Notes: generated by a model not told the origin, from the letters alone. DNA of 64,000 nucleotides from Azospirillum rugosum (GCF_017876155.1 NZ_JAGINP010000023.1:1-64000), one strand, 5' to 3'; positions 8,481-18,598 are shown, numbered from the stretch's first letter. Numbers and translations: made by a program.

Positions 8481-9065
8481 TCACTCCGCCCGGATGCCGT
8501 GCTGGCGCAGCAGGCTGTAGAGCGTCGGCCGGCTGATCCCCAGCAGCCGGGCGGTGGCCGACAGGTTGCCGCCGGACCGGGCCAGGGCGTCGATCAGCGC
8601 GCGGCGCTCCGTCTCGTCGCGCAGGACACGCAGGGTCGGCGGCGCGTCGCCGGTGTTCAGCCGCCGCCCTTCCAGTTCCAGGTCGGCGCGCTGGAAGGCG
8701 CGCTGCACCACGGTGGCGAACTCGTGCGCGTCGATGGGCTTGCAGCAGACCTCGTGCGCCCCGCGCGCCACCGCGCGCACCGCCAGCGTGCGCTCGTCCC
8801 GCGGGGTCAGCGCGATCACCTTGATGGACGGCGCCTCCCCCAGGATCAGCGACAACGCGTCCAGCCCGTCGCGCGGCGCGGCGTCGGTCTCGCCGGATGG
8901 AAGCGCCACGGAAAGCGCGACCACGGCCGGCTTGTGGGCGCGCACCGCGTCCAGCGCCTCCCCCACCCCGCCCGCGCTGACCACCCGGCACACCGGCAGG
9001 GCATTCTGCACCATCCCTTCCAGGGCCGGGTCTTCGTCGACGATCAGCAGGGTGCGGGGAACCAT
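8481..9065 (-). CDS. Pseudo-receiver plus Fis-type HTH regulator
   Basis: A 194-residue regulator with an N-terminal receiver fold and a C-terminal Fis/HTH_8 domain (GNLSATARLLGISRPTLYSL, about residues 165-185), the layout of NtrC relatives lacking the AAA+ domain. The acidic pocket (D10, E11, D12), Thr87 and Lys109 are kept, but the phosphoacceptor position is Ser52 in VVALSVALPSG instead of Asp. Phosphorylation in the usual way is therefore unlikely. The frame is open upstream; ATG 9065 gives the standard MVPRTLLIVDEDPAL start. Convergent with folE and divergent from ybaK, with no adjacent histidine kinase. Confidence 0.85.
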   Translation of the reverse strand: MVPRTLLIVDEDPALEGMVQNALPVCRVVSAGGVGEALDAVRAHKPAVVALSVALPSGETDAAPRDGLDALSLILGEAPSIKVIALTPRDERTLAVRAVARGAHEVCCKPIDAHEFATVVQRAFQRADLELEGRRLNTGDAPPTLRVLRDETERRALIDALARSGGNLSATARLLGISRPTLYSLLRQHGIRAE

Positions 9066-9282
9066 GATGCTCCGGTTGCGGGGGTGACGGTCGGCAGGCG
9101 GAATTCGGTTGGCCGCCAGAATCGCGGCAGGCGCTCCGTCTGTCCAAGGAGCGTTGGCATGACGACCGGCGCAATTTGGGCAAAATTGCGGCGCCGAAGG
9201 GGGTGCACCACCCCCTCCTCCCGACCGTGTCCCTCTGTTAAGGTCACGGCTTCTTTGGAATAGAGCGAAGACGAGGCGCGCC

Positions 9283-9765
9283 ATGGCGGCGAAGGTCACA
9301 CCGGCGGTGAACGCCGCCAAGGCGGCGGGGATCGCCCACCGCCTGCTGGAATACGACTATGACCCCTCGGCCGACGCCATCGGCCTGCACGCGGCGGCGG
9401 CGCTGGGGCTGGACCCGGCCATCGTCTACAAGACGCTGATCGTACAGTTGGAACCAAAAGCTCTGGCCTGTGTGGTCATCCCCGTCGCGGCCAAGCTGGA
9501 TCTGAAGGCGCTGGCCGCCGCGGCCGGGGCGAAGAAGGCCGACCTCGCCGACCCGACCCTGGCGGAGCGCACCACCGGCTATCTGGTCGGCGGCATCAGC
9601 CCGCTCGGCCAGCGCAAGGCGCTGCCCACCTTCATCGACGCCAGCGCCGAGTCGCTGCCGGAAATGGTCGTCAACGGCGGCCGCCGCGGCTTGCAGATCG
9701 TGCTGGCCCCGGCCGACCTGGCGCGCGCGACCAAGGCCACGGTGAAGCGCATCGTGGTGGGGTGA
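9283..9765 (+). CDS. ybaK: Cys-tRNA(Pro)/Cys-tRNA(Cys) deacylase YbaK/EbsC
   Basis: A 160-residue trans-editing enzyme that hydrolyses mischarged Cys-tRNA(Pro). The catalytic-site Lys is K50 in AIVYKTLIV, and the family loop GGISPLGQRKALPTFID and the closing block GGRRGLQIVLAPADL are complete. Length is typical (about 155-160). It stands alone, divergent from the pseudo-receiver regulator. Confidence 0.93.
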   Translation: MAAKVTPAVNAAKAAGIAHRLLEYDYDPSADAIGLHAAAALGLDPAIVYKTLIVQLEPKALACVVIPVAAKLDLKALAAAAGAKKADLADPTLAERTTGYLVGGISPLGQRKALPTFIDASAESLPEMVVNGGRRGLQIVLAPADLARATKATVKRIVVG

Positions 9766-9783
9766 TGGTCCTTCTTGGTGTTC

Positions 9784-9913
9784 CTTCTCCCCTCTGGGGA
9801 GAAGGTTGGGATGAGGGGGCGGCCGCAGGCCGGAAACGCCGCCTCATTGCAGGGCTTGGACGCCCTACGGGCGCCCCCTCACCCTAACCCTCTCCCCAGA
9901 GGGGCGAGGGGAT
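9784..9913. repeat. GC-rich dispersed inverted repeat (copy 1)
   Basis: Long pairing arms, ctcccctctggggagaagg on the left and ccctctccccagaggggcg on the right, bracket a Gly/Pro-type spacer. The motif ccctcacc-ctaaccctctcccc recurs in several other gaps of this window. It sits between convergent genes and probably helps end transcription. Confidence 0.7.
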
Positions 9914-9926
9914 TTGCATTTGCTGC

Positions 9927-11279
9927 TTACCCCACGTCCAATGCCTCGCGCAGCAGCACCGCGACGTGCGTCGGCGTCCGGCCGCTGCCGTCCTGGATCT
10001 GGTGGCGGCAGGAGAAGCCGTCGGCGATGATCGGGGCGTCCGGGGCGGCGGCGCGGATCGTCGGCAGCAGGGACAGCTCGGCCATCGCCTTCGACGCCTC
10101 GTAATGCTCCGCCTCCAGGCCGAAGCTGCCGGCCATGCCGCAGCAGGTGGCGTCGATCAGGTCGAACTCGAAACCGGGGATCCAGGACAGGACCTTGCGC
10201 ACCGACTTCATGGCGCCGATGGCCTTCTGGTGGCAGTGGCCGTGCAGCAGCGCCTTCGGGCGGTTCAGCGGCTTCAGCGGCAGGGTCATGCCGCGCGCCG
10301 CCTCGCGGACCAGGAACTCCTCGAACAGGTAGGCCTGCTTGCCGACCTGCCCGACCTCCGCCCCCAGCCCCAGCGAATAGAACTCGTCGCGCAGGGCCAT
10401 CAGACAGGAGGGCTCCAGCCCCACGATGGGCGTGCCGGCGGCGATGGCGGGACGCAGCGCCGCCATCATGCGCCGCGCCTCGCGCCGGGCGCGCTCCACC
10501 TGGCCGGTGGACAGGTAGGTGCGGCCGCAGCAGAGCGGCCGGCCAGGCTCGTCGTCGTCCGCGGCGGGGCGCAGGATCCGCACGGCGTAGCCGGCGGCGG
10601 TCAGCACGGCGGTGGCGGCCTCGGCGACCGCCGGCTCGAAATGATGGCTGAAGGTGTCCACGAAGAGCAGGACCTCGCCGCGCGGGGCATCCGCGGGCGC
10701 GGTCTTCGACTCGGTGAACGGAGTCGCGGCGGGCGGCGGAATCGGCCGGTCCGCGGCGATGCCCAGCAGCCGTTCCGCGATGCGGGCCAGCAGGCGGGAG
10801 CGGTTGCGCAGCCGCACGATCCCGCGCACGGCGCGGCGGTGGTGGCCGACCCAGGCCGGCAGGTTGCCGAACAGCCGGGCGCGCCGCGGCACGCCCAGCG
10901 CGTCGTTGCGCTGGGCCAGGAACTCCGTCTTGATCAGCGTCATGTCCACGGCGCTCGGGCATTCCTTCTTGCAGCCCTTGCAGGACACGCAGAGGTCCAT
11001 CACCGCCGCCAACTCCGCCCCGGCGAAGGGATTCTCCCCCAGCTCGCCGTTCAGCGCGGCCTTGAAGGCGGCCACCCGCGCCTCCGTCGAATGGGCGGCG
11101 TCGCCGGTGATGCGGAAGCTGGGGCACATCACGCCCTTGCCGGTGCTGCGCTGGCACTGGCGGTTGTGCATGCAGACGGCCACGGCCTTGGCGTAGTTGC
11201 CGCCGCTGATCGGAACGCCGGAAAAGGCGTCCCCCATGCCGTAGGTGTCGTAGGCGGACCAGTCCAGATGCGTCTTCAT
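9927..11279 (-). CDS. D-lactate-dehydrogenase-like (Fe-S)-binding oxidoreductase subunit
   Basis: A 450-residue protein equivalent to the C-terminal half of FAD/Fe-S D-lactate (or 2-hydroxyacid) dehydrogenases. It has a Cys cluster at C36, C42 and C52 (GVMCPSFRITGD), a canonical 4Fe-4S motif at C97, C100, C103 and C107 (CVSCKGCKKEC), and two CCG motifs (RPLCCGRTYLSTG, DATCCGMAGSFG) as in heterodisulfide reductase-type modules. The FAD-binding half seen in the full family is absent, and no flavoprotein gene lies beside it. The start at ATG 11279 is preferred to a very long upstream extension that reads through the divergent promoter. Electron partner unknown. Confidence 0.85.
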   Translation of the reverse strand: MKTHLDWSAYDTYGMGDAFSGVPISGGNYAKAVAVCMHNRQCQRSTGKGVMCPSFRITGDAAHSTEARVAAFKAALNGELGENPFAGAELAAVMDLCVSCKGCKKECPSAVDMTLIKTEFLAQRNDALGVPRRARLFGNLPAWVGHHRRAVRGIVRLRNRSRLLARIAERLLGIAADRPIPPPAATPFTESKTAPADAPRGEVLLFVDTFSHHFEPAVAEAATAVLTAAGYAVRILRPAADDDEPGRPLCCGRTYLSTGQVERARREARRMMAALRPAIAAGTPIVGLEPSCLMALRDEFYSLGLGAEVGQVGKQAYLFEEFLVREAARGMTLPLKPLNRPKALLHGHCHQKAIGAMKSVRKVLSWIPGFEFDLIDATCCGMAGSFGLEAEHYEASKAMAELSLLPTIRAAAPDAPIIADGFSCRHQIQDGSGRTPTHVAVLLREALDVG

Positions 11280-11329
11280 GGCGACCTCCCCTCGCCCATA
11301 TGCAAGGCACAAGCCAGCGGATTCGCCCG

Positions 11330-11345
11330 GGAATCCCGGGATTCC
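11330..11345. promoter_or_regulatory. Perfect 16-bp palindrome in the divergent promoter region
   Basis: The sequence ggaatcccgggattcc is its own reverse complement and lies between the divergent Fe-S oxidoreductase and ABC exporter genes, 51 bases upstream of the former's start. Its position and symmetry suggest an operator for a dimeric repressor; the regulator is not known. Confidence 0.5.
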
Positions 11346-11486
11346 GCGTCGCAAAACCGACAAGGCAGGGACGTTCGGATCAGACGGATGTTCGGATTCC
11401 GCCGAAGCCCGCCGGCCGCTATGGTGGCGGCCGCGCACAAAGACGGGGTGCCCCGGCCAACGGGGGACCAAGAGCCGAGAGGGCAC

Positions 11487-12412
<926 letters not shown>

Positions 12413-12413
<1 letters not shown>

Positions 12414-13186
12414 TGACCGCCGCCATCAACCTTCACGCCATCAAGGCGATCTACCTGTTCGAGCTGGCCCGCACCTGGCGCACCCTGTTCCAGAGCATCG
12501 CGGGGCCGGTGATCTCCACCTCGCTCTACTTCATCGTCTTCGGGGCGGCGATCGGGTCGCGCTTCACGGCGGTGGAGGGGGTGAGCTACGGCGCCTTCCT
12601 GGTGCCGGGGCTGGTGATGATGTCGGTCCTGACGGAAAGCGTGTCGAACGCCTCCTTCGGCATCTACATGCCGCGCTATTCCGGCACGATCTACGAGGTG
12701 TTGTCGGCGCCCATCTCCGCCTTCGAGACGGTGGTCGGCTATGTCGGCGCGGCGGCGACCAAGTCGATCATTCTCGGCACGCTGATCCTGCTGACGGCGC
12801 GGCTGTTCGTGGACTTCTCCATCGCGCACCCCTTCTGGATGGTCGCCTTCCTGGTGCTGACCTCCGTCACCTTCAGCCTGCTGGGCTTCATCCTCGGCAT
12901 CTGGGCGGACGGCTGGGAGAAGCTGCAGATCGTGCCGCTGCTGATCGTGACGCCGTTGGCCTTCCTCGGCGGCAGCTTCTATTCGATCAGCATGCTGCCG
13001 CCCTTCTGGCAGAAGGTGACGCTGTTCAACCCGGTCGTCTATCTGGTCAGCGGCTTCCGCTGGAGCTTCTACGGCACCGCCGACGTCCCCGTGGCGCTGA
13101 GCCTCGCCATGACCGCGCTGTTCCTGGTGATCTGCCTGGGCGTGGTCTGGTGGATTTTCCGCACGGGGTACAAGCTGAAGAATTGA
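12413..13186 (+). CDS. ABC-2 type exporter permease (YadH-like)
   Basis: A 257-residue inner-membrane permease with about six membrane segments. Family blocks include TSLYFIVFGAAIGSR, YGAFLVPGLVMMS, TPLAFLGGSFYSISMLPPFW and NPVVYLVSGFRWSFYG, which match the YadH/ABC-2 consensus. Coupled to the upstream ATPase by a one-base stop/start overlap. Followed by a GC-rich hairpin repeat that may terminate the operon. Confidence 0.93.
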
Positions 13187-13193
13187 AGCCCCT

Positions 13194-13293
13194 GCGTTGG
13201 GCCCCCACCCTAACCCTCCCCCACTTCGCGGGGGAGGGGATAACTCCTCCCCCCGTCGAAGATGGGGGGAGGTCGGGAGGGGGGCCCGGCGCA
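13194..13293. repeat. GC-rich dispersed inverted repeat (copy 2)
   Basis: Starts with gcgttgggcccccaccctaa (13194 on) and continues ccctccccca to 13223, a 30-base string identical to that at 42153-42182. Internal pairs such as ccctcccccacttcgcgggggaggg form strong hairpins. It lies directly after the exporter operon, so a terminator role is likely. The rest of 13294-13421 is the leader of the MFS gene. Confidence 0.85.
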
Positions 13294-13421
13294 ACCACTC
13301 CCCACCCCACACCACACACATCCCCCTGGCAGGAATTGACGGTCCCTTGTCATTGCCGCCAATCCCTGCCTGACCGACGATCTCCACACCGCTTCCCACC
13401 CGGTCGCATGGAGGTCTTCGC

Positions 13422-14639
13422 ATGCTCCCCACCCTCTCCCCAGGGCGTCGCGACGCCTGGGTGCTTGCCCTGTGCCAGGGGCTGTACACCGCCGCCATCT
13501 CCATCGACCTGACGCTGACCGGGCTGACCGGCTACCAGTTGGCGCCGGACAAGGCGCTGGCCACCCTACCCTTTGCGCTGATCACGGTAGCGGGGGCGGT
13601 CGTCACGCTGTCGGCCGCCTTCCTGTTGCAGCGGCTGGGGCGGCGGCTGGGATTCGCGCTCGGCGCGCTGGCGGGGGCGTGCGGCGGGGCCGTGTCGGTC
13701 TGGGCGGTGATGCACGCGAACTTCTGGGTCTTCTGCCTGGGCACCGCCGCGGTCGGGGTGTTCCAGGCCTTCGCCGGTTATTACCGGCTGGCCGCCGCCG
13801 ACGCGGTCGGGGCGGCAGAGAAGGGCCGCGCCGTGTCGCGCGTGCTGGCCGGCGGGGTCGTCGCGGCGGTGCTCGGCCCCCTGCTGGCGGCCTGGAGCAA
13901 GGATCTGTTCCCGCAGGCGCTGTTCGCCGGCGCCTACCTGATGGTCTGCCTGCTCGGCCTGCTGTCGCTGGCGCTGCTGCTCGGCCTTTACCGCGATCAC
14001 CAGACCGCCGCGGCGGCCGGCCCGCAGGCGATTGAGCCGCCGCGGTCCTTCGCGGAGGTCGCCCGGCAGCCGATCTTCGCGGCCTCCGTTGCCAACAACG
14101 TGATCGGGTCGGCGGTGATGATGCTGGTGATGACGGCCGCCCCGCTCGCCGCGGTCGGGCACCACCACAGCATCGACGACGGCGCCGGCATCATCCAGTG
14201 GCACATGGTCGGCATGTACGCGCCGTCGCTGATCGCCGGCACGCTGATCCAGCGCGTCGGGCTGGGGCCGATGCTGTTCGCCGGGATGGCGCTGAACGCG
14301 GCGTGCGTCGCCGTGGCGATGGCCTCCACCGATTTGGTCGCCTTCTACCTCGCGCTGTTCTGCCTGGGGGTGGGGTGGAACTTCATGTTCGTCGGCGGCA
14401 CGACCCTGCTCGCCCAGTCCTACCGCCCGTCGGAGCGCGCCAAGGTCCAGGGCCTCGCCGAGCTGCTCCGCTATGGGATCACCGCCGCCGCGTCGCTCGT
14501 GGCGGGGCCGCTGCTGGAGCGCTATGGTTGGGCGGGGCTGAACGCGGCGGTCCTGCCGCTGCTGGCGCTGGCCGCCGCGATGACCCTGTGGTGGGTGGCG
14601 GCGCAGCGGCGGGAAGCCGCCGTCCTGGAGCAAGCGTAG
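13422..14639 (+). CDS. Major facilitator superfamily transporter
   Basis: A 405-residue inner-membrane protein with about twelve hydrophobic segments and no signal peptide. The cytoplasmic loop 2-3 motif is degenerate (LQRLGRRLGFALG), and a charged central loop (about residues 190-215, DHQTAAAAGPQAIEPPRSF) separates the two halves. Substrate unknown; the best guess from its neighbour is a small molecule controlled by the GlxA-type regulator that starts four bases after its stop, with which it probably forms an operon. Confidence 0.88.
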   Translation: MLPTLSPGRRDAWVLALCQGLYTAAISIDLTLTGLTGYQLAPDKALATLPFALITVAGAVVTLSAAFLLQRLGRRLGFALGALAGACGGAVSVWAVMHANFWVFCLGTAAVGVFQAFAGYYRLAAADAVGAAEKGRAVSRVLAGGVVAAVLGPLLAAWSKDLFPQALFAGAYLMVCLLGLLSLALLLGLYRDHQTAAAAGPQAIEPPRSFAEVARQPIFAASVANNVIGSAVMMLVMTAAPLAAVGHHHSIDDGAGIIQWHMVGMYAPSLIAGTLIQRVGLGPMLFAGMALNAACVAVAMASTDLVAFYLALFCLGVGWNFMFVGGTTLLAQSYRPSERAKVQGLAELLRYGITAAASLVAGPLLERYGWAGLNAAVLPLLALAAAMTLWWVAAQRREAAVLEQA

Positions 14640-14643
14640 GGGC

Positions 14644-15636
14644 ATGATGTCAAAACCAAAGCTGGTCGCCATGCTGGCCTATGACGGGGTGAACCTGATC
14701 GACGTCAGCGGGCCGTTGCAGACCTTCCAGACCGCCGGGCGCCTGGCGCGGGAGGCCGGGCTGCCCCCGCCTTACCAACTCCGCACCGTCTCCGTCGCGG
14801 GCGGCGCGGTGACGACCGGCCCCGGCCTGCCCATCCTGACGGAGCCGCTGGAGTCGCTGGACGACCGGCCGGTCGACACGCTGCTGGTGCCCGGCGGCAG
14901 CCGCGACGGCCAGCCCCTGCACGAGCCGGCGCTGGTGGCCTGGCTGCGCCGGCGCGGGCCGGAGGTGCGGCGCCCCTGCTCCGTCTGCACCGGCGCCTTC
15001 CTGCTGGCCGACGCCGGGCTGCTGGACGGGCGGCGGGCGACGACCCACTGGGACTGGGCCGAGCGGCTGAGCGCCCGCCACCCCGCCGTGGAGGTCGATC
15101 CCGACCCGATCTTCATCAAGGACGGCCCGGTCTGGACCTCGGCCGGCGTCACCGCCGGCATCGACCTCGCCCTGGCGCTGGTGGAGGCCGACCTGGGCCA
15201 CGCGCTGGCCATCGCCACGGCCCGGCAGCTGGTGATGTTCATGAAGCGGCCGGGCGGCCAGTCGCAGTTCAGCGTACCGCTGTCGGCCCAGTGCCGGACC
15301 GATGGCGCCTTCCGCGACCTGCACGCCTGGATCGCCGCGCACCTGCACGAGGATCTGCGCATCGAGCGGCTGGCGGAGCAGGCGGGCATGTCGCCGCGCA
15401 CCTTCGCCCGCCTCTACGTCGCCAAGGTCGGGCGGACGCCGGCCAAGACCGTGCAGGCCATGCGGCTGGAGGCGGCCTGCAACGCGCTGGAGCGCACCAA
15501 CGCGCCGCTGAAGCGCATCGCCGCCGACGCCGGCTTCGGCGACGAGCAGACGCTGCGCCGCGTCTTCCAGAAGCAGTACGGGGTCAACCCGACCGATTAC
15601 CGCGCGCGGTTCTCGCTGCACGCGGAGTTGGCCTGA
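14644..15636 (+). CDS. GlxA/FtrA-type transcription regulator (DJ-1/PfpI + AraC HTH)
   Basis: A 330-residue regulator. The N-terminal DJ-1/PfpI-like sensor (about 8-195) has the nucleophile-elbow region SVCTGAFLLADAGLLDGRRAT, with the Cys kept, and THWDWAERL. The C-terminal AraC/XylS domain (about 225-325) carries two HTH motifs, including IERLAEQAGMSPRTFARLY and IAADAGFGDEQTLRRVFQKQ. Members often respond to nitrogenous or amine-type compounds, but the inducer here is unknown. It starts four bases downstream of the MFS gene, so it probably controls that transporter. Confidence 0.9.
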   Translation: MMSKPKLVAMLAYDGVNLIDVSGPLQTFQTAGRLAREAGLPPPYQLRTVSVAGGAVTTGPGLPILTEPLESLDDRPVDTLLVPGGSRDGQPLHEPALVAWLRRRGPEVRRPCSVCTGAFLLADAGLLDGRRATTHWDWAERLSARHPAVEVDPDPIFIKDGPVWTSAGVTAGIDLALALVEADLGHALAIATARQLVMFMKRPGGQSQFSVPLSAQCRTDGAFRDLHAWIAAHLHEDLRIERLAEQAGMSPRTFARLYVAKVGRTPAKTVQAMRLEAACNALERTNAPLKRIAADAGFGDEQTLRRVFQKQYGVNPTDYRARFSLHAELA

Positions 15637-15645
15637 GGCTTTTGA

Positions 15646-15703
15646 ACCACAGAGACACGGAGACACAGAGAAAAAATCCTCCGTGTCTCCGTGTCTCTGT
15701 GGT
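15646..15703. terminator. Long 'ccacagagacac' hairpin between convergent genes
   Basis: Arms at 15646-15670 and 15679-15703 match at 24 of 25 bases with an eight-base AT-rich loop (aaaaaatc). It sits in the 82-base gap between the GlxA-type regulator and the convergent HTH protein, so it can stop transcription from both sides. Hairpins of this sequence type are scattered through many bacterial genomes. Confidence 0.75.
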
Positions 15704-15718
15704 GAATCGTCTCGCCGT

Positions 15719-16342
15719 TCAGATCCCGTCGAACAGAAGCTGCCCCGACTTGTCCTTGGGCGCTGGCTTTTCCTTGGCCGCCTTCGGTTTCCCCGACTTC
15801 TTCGAGGGCTTCGGCGCTTCCGCTTCCGGTTCCACGGCAGCAGCGACCGGTTCGGGCGCCACCGGCTCGGGCGCAGGCGCGACTGGCTCCGGCGGCGCAA
15901 CCACAGCCTCGGGCTCCGGCGCCGCAGCTTCCGGCACCACGGCCTCGGGCTCCGCCTTCGGCTTGGCGGCCTTCTTCTTCCGCGGCGGGCGGGGGGCGAA
16001 GCCGACACCCTCCTTGGCGCGCTCCTTCGCCTTGTCGCGGGCGACGGCCTCCGGCGCGTTCGGGTCGCCGTCCAGCCACTTGCCGCGCTTGATAACCTCG
16101 TTCACGCGGCCCTGGTTCACGCCCAGCTGGAAGGCGATCTCCTGCTGCGTCATGTCCGTGGTGTGGTGCAGGTGCAGGATCTCGGCCGCCAGTTCCGGCG
16201 TCATCTTCCGCCCGGTCAGCCGCCGCGCCGGCCGGATCGTCCGGTTGGCGCGGTCGCGGTCCCGGAGCTTGTCCAGGATCTCCAGCGCCTCGGTGTTGTT
16301 CGCGGCCTTCAGGGCCTCCTCGAATTCCTTCAAGGTCGTCAC
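15719..16342 (-). CDS. HTH protein with Ala/Pro/Lys-rich tail, function unknown
   Basis: A 207-residue protein. An N-terminal helical stretch (LKEFEEALKAANNTEALEI) is followed by a helix-turn-helix, DMTQQEIAFQLGVNQGRVNEVI (about 75-98), that resembles Trp-repressor/transposase-like HTHs. From about residue 125 the chain is a low-complexity tail of Ala, Pro, Glu and Lys, ending in GQLLFDGI. GTG 16342 is chosen for its ggagga ribosome site; upstream sequence is not protein-like. It may bind DNA with a disordered arm. Not recognised beyond that. Confidence 0.7.
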   Translation of the reverse strand: MTTLKEFEEALKAANNTEALEILDKLRDRDRANRTIRPARRLTGRKMTPELAAEILHLHHTTDMTQQEIAFQLGVNQGRVNEVIKRGKWLDGDPNAPEAVARDKAKERAKEGVGFAPRPPRKKKAAKPKAEPEAVVPEAAAPEPEAVVAPPEPVAPAPEPVAPEPVAAAVEPEAEAPKPSKKSGKPKAAKEKPAPKDKSGQLLFDGI

Positions 16343-16757
16343 GCGATCCTCCGCTCCCCCATCACGACAGAGCCGCCCGCCCGACAATATGAGACCCGCA
16401 AGCGCCGATTGAAAGGATGCTGAGACGCCGCCGGGCGACTCTTCCGGCGGATTCGCGCGACGCCCGCTTTCGATCATTCCGAATTTGTTCGAATGCGAAG
16501 ATACTCCCCCGTCGCTGGACACCCCCCTCGCCTGGGCCGACTTTACCCGCGGCTTCTAAGGTGCCGCCGCTTTCCAAAGCGATTCCGCCATCCGCGGCGT
16601 GACGGCGCGGATGGATGAGGCCGGCGGAGGCTTTGCGCTGTTGATCGGAACGGCAAAGCCTTGCATCGTGCCGCCTGTGGCGCCCTGCCGCCGTGCCGCG
16701 GCGCACAGCCCCCAGGCGACACAGATTGCGCCATGCATGATCACGAAAGGACCAACC
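16343..16757. other. Divergent promoter region of the HTH protein and pgm
   Basis: No gene is supported here. A 9-bp inverted repeat with a 16-base loop (aggctttgc at 16628-16636, gcaaagcct at 16653-16661) lies about 100 bases upstream of pgm, and the stretch around 16445-16520 is less GC-rich than its surroundings, as promoters often are. Confidence 0.35.
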
Positions 16758-18389
16758 GTGGTTTCCGTCACTCGTCCGACCACCCCCTTCGACGGCCAGA
16801 AGCCCGGCACCTCGGGGTTGCGCAAGGCCGTGAAGACCTTCGAACAGCCGCGCTATCTTGAGAATTTCGTCCAATCCATCTTCGACTGCGTGGACGGGCT
16901 GGCCGGCGCCACGCTGGTCGTCGGCGGCGACGGGCGGTATCACAACCGCACCGCCGTCCAGACCATCCTGCGCATGGCCGCCGCCAACGGGGTCGGGCGC
17001 GTCGTCGTCGGCCGCGGCGGCATCCTGTCCACGCCGGCCGCCTCCTGCGTCATCCGCAAGCGCGGCGCCATCGGCGGCGTCATCCTGTCGGCCAGCCACA
17101 ACCCCGGCGGCCCGGACGGCGACTTCGGCGTGAAGTTCAACGCCGCCAACGGCGGACCGGCCCCGGAATCGCTGACCGACGCCTTCTTCGCCCGCTCCAA
17201 GGTCATCGACGCCTACAAGACGGTGGAGACGGCGGACCTCGACCTCGACCGGCTGGGCGAGACGGATCTGGACGGCATGGCGGTGGAGGTGATCGACCCG
17301 GTCGCCGACTATGCGGAGCTGATGGAGTCGCTGTTCGACATGGCGGCGATCCGCGCGCTGTTCGGGTCGGGCTTCCGCATGGTGTTCGACGCCATGCACG
17401 CGGTTACCGGCCCCTACGCCATCGAGATCCTGGAACTCCGCCTCGGCGCCCCGGCCGGCACCGTGATCAACGGCACCCCACTGGAGGACTTCGGCGGCCA
17501 CCACCCCGACCCGAACCTCGCCCACGCGGAGGAGCTGGTGGCGCGCCTGTTCGGCGCCGACGCCCCGGACTTCGGCGCCGCGTCGGACGGCGACGGCGAC
17601 CGCAACATGATCCTCGGCCGCAACGTCTTCGTGTCGCCCAGCGACAGCCTCGCCGTGCTGGCCGCCAACGCCCACCACGTCCCGGCCTTCAAGGACGGGC
17701 TGAAGGGCGTGGCCCGCTCCATGCCGACCAGCCGGGCGACCGACCGCGTCGCCGAGAAGCTGGGCATCCCCTGCTACGAGACGCCGACGGGCTGGAAGTT
17801 CTTCGGCACGCTGCTGGACGCCGGCCGCATCAACCTGTGCGGCGAGGAGAGCTTCGGCACCGGGTCCGACCACGTCCGCGAGAAGGATGGCCTGTGGGCC
17901 GTGCTGATGTGGCTGAACATCCTGGCCGCCCGCCGCCTGTCGGTCGCCGAGTTGATGGCCGAGCATTGGGGCACCTATGGCCGCACCTACTACGGCCGCC
18001 ACGACTACGAGGCCATTCCGCAGGAGTCCGCCGACGCCCTGATCGCGGAGCTGCGCGGCAAGCTGCCCACGCTGGCCGGCACCGAAGCGGGCGGCCGCAA
18101 GGTCGCGGAGGCGGACGAGTTCTCCTACACCGACCCGGTGGACGGCAGCCGGTCGGACCGGCAGGGCCTGCGCGTGTCCTTCGAGGACGGGGCCCGCATC
18201 GTCTACCGCCTGTCCGGCACCGGCACGTCGGGCGCCACGCTGCGCGTCTATTTCGAGCGGTACGAGCCGGTCGGCGGCGCGCACGGCTTGGACGCGGCGG
18301 ACGCGTTGAAGGAGCTGGCGGCCCTGGCGGCGGACCTCGCCGGCATCGAGCGCCACACCGGCCGCACCAAGCCGGACGTCGCCACGTAA
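16758..18389 (+). CDS. pgm: Phosphoglucomutase, alpha-D-glucose specific
   Basis: A 543-residue enzyme interconverting glucose-1-phosphate and glucose-6-phosphate, feeding nucleotide-sugar and glycogen synthesis. The phosphoserine loop is SASHNPGGPDGD (Ser113), the Mg2+ loop is SDGDGDRNM, the sugar-binding loop is CGEESFGTGSDHVREKDG, and the phosphate-binding RLSGTGTSGATLRVY lies near the C-terminus. Length agrees with E. coli Pgm (546). GTG 16758 with an aaagga ribosome site gives the expected short N-terminus; ATG 16737 is possible. Confidence 0.95.
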   Translation: MVSVTRPTTPFDGQKPGTSGLRKAVKTFEQPRYLENFVQSIFDCVDGLAGATLVVGGDGRYHNRTAVQTILRMAAANGVGRVVVGRGGILSTPAASCVIRKRGAIGGVILSASHNPGGPDGDFGVKFNAANGGPAPESLTDAFFARSKVIDAYKTVETADLDLDRLGETDLDGMAVEVIDPVADYAELMESLFDMAAIRALFGSGFRMVFDAMHAVTGPYAIEILELRLGAPAGTVINGTPLEDFGGHHPDPNLAHAEELVARLFGADAPDFGAASDGDGDRNMILGRNVFVSPSDSLAVLAANAHHVPAFKDGLKGVARSMPTSRATDRVAEKLGIPCYETPTGWKFFGTLLDAGRINLCGEESFGTGSDHVREKDGLWAVLMWLNILAARRLSVAELMAEHWGTYGRTYYGRHDYEAIPQESADALIAELRGKLPTLAGTEAGGRKVAEADEFSYTDPVDGSRSDRQGLRVSFEDGARIVYRLSGTGTSGATLRVYFERYEPVGGAHGLDAADALKELAALAADLAGIERHTGRTKPDVAT

Positions 18390-18598
18390 GGAGCGGACGA
18401 TCGCGGCCTGCCTAAGACTCCTGTTCGGGACCTGGGCGGGCCGCTCGTCAACCGCTTTATCGCACAGGTGGAGCAAACTCCCGGCTTGCTTTGCGGGAGG
18501 TGCGTTTTCAATAATCCGGCCTTCCCCGACCGGGCGCCGACAGGCCGCCGCGGCGGGTGTCGCATTGCCAGAACCATGTCTGAACGAGGACCCATTCC

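Noticed and set aside
7666..9183. A 505-codon minus-strand open frame across folE and the pseudo-receiver
   Set aside because: Its translation is low-complexity and overlaps two well-supported genes in other frames.
9966..11486. Long upstream extension of the ABC ATPase frame
   Set aside because: The extension is antisense to the Fe-S protein and lacks any domain; the true start is ATG 11487 at the ABC N-terminus.
16417..16602. Short plus-strand open frame upstream of pgm
   Set aside because: No ribosome site and no protein-like pattern; lies in the divergent promoter region.
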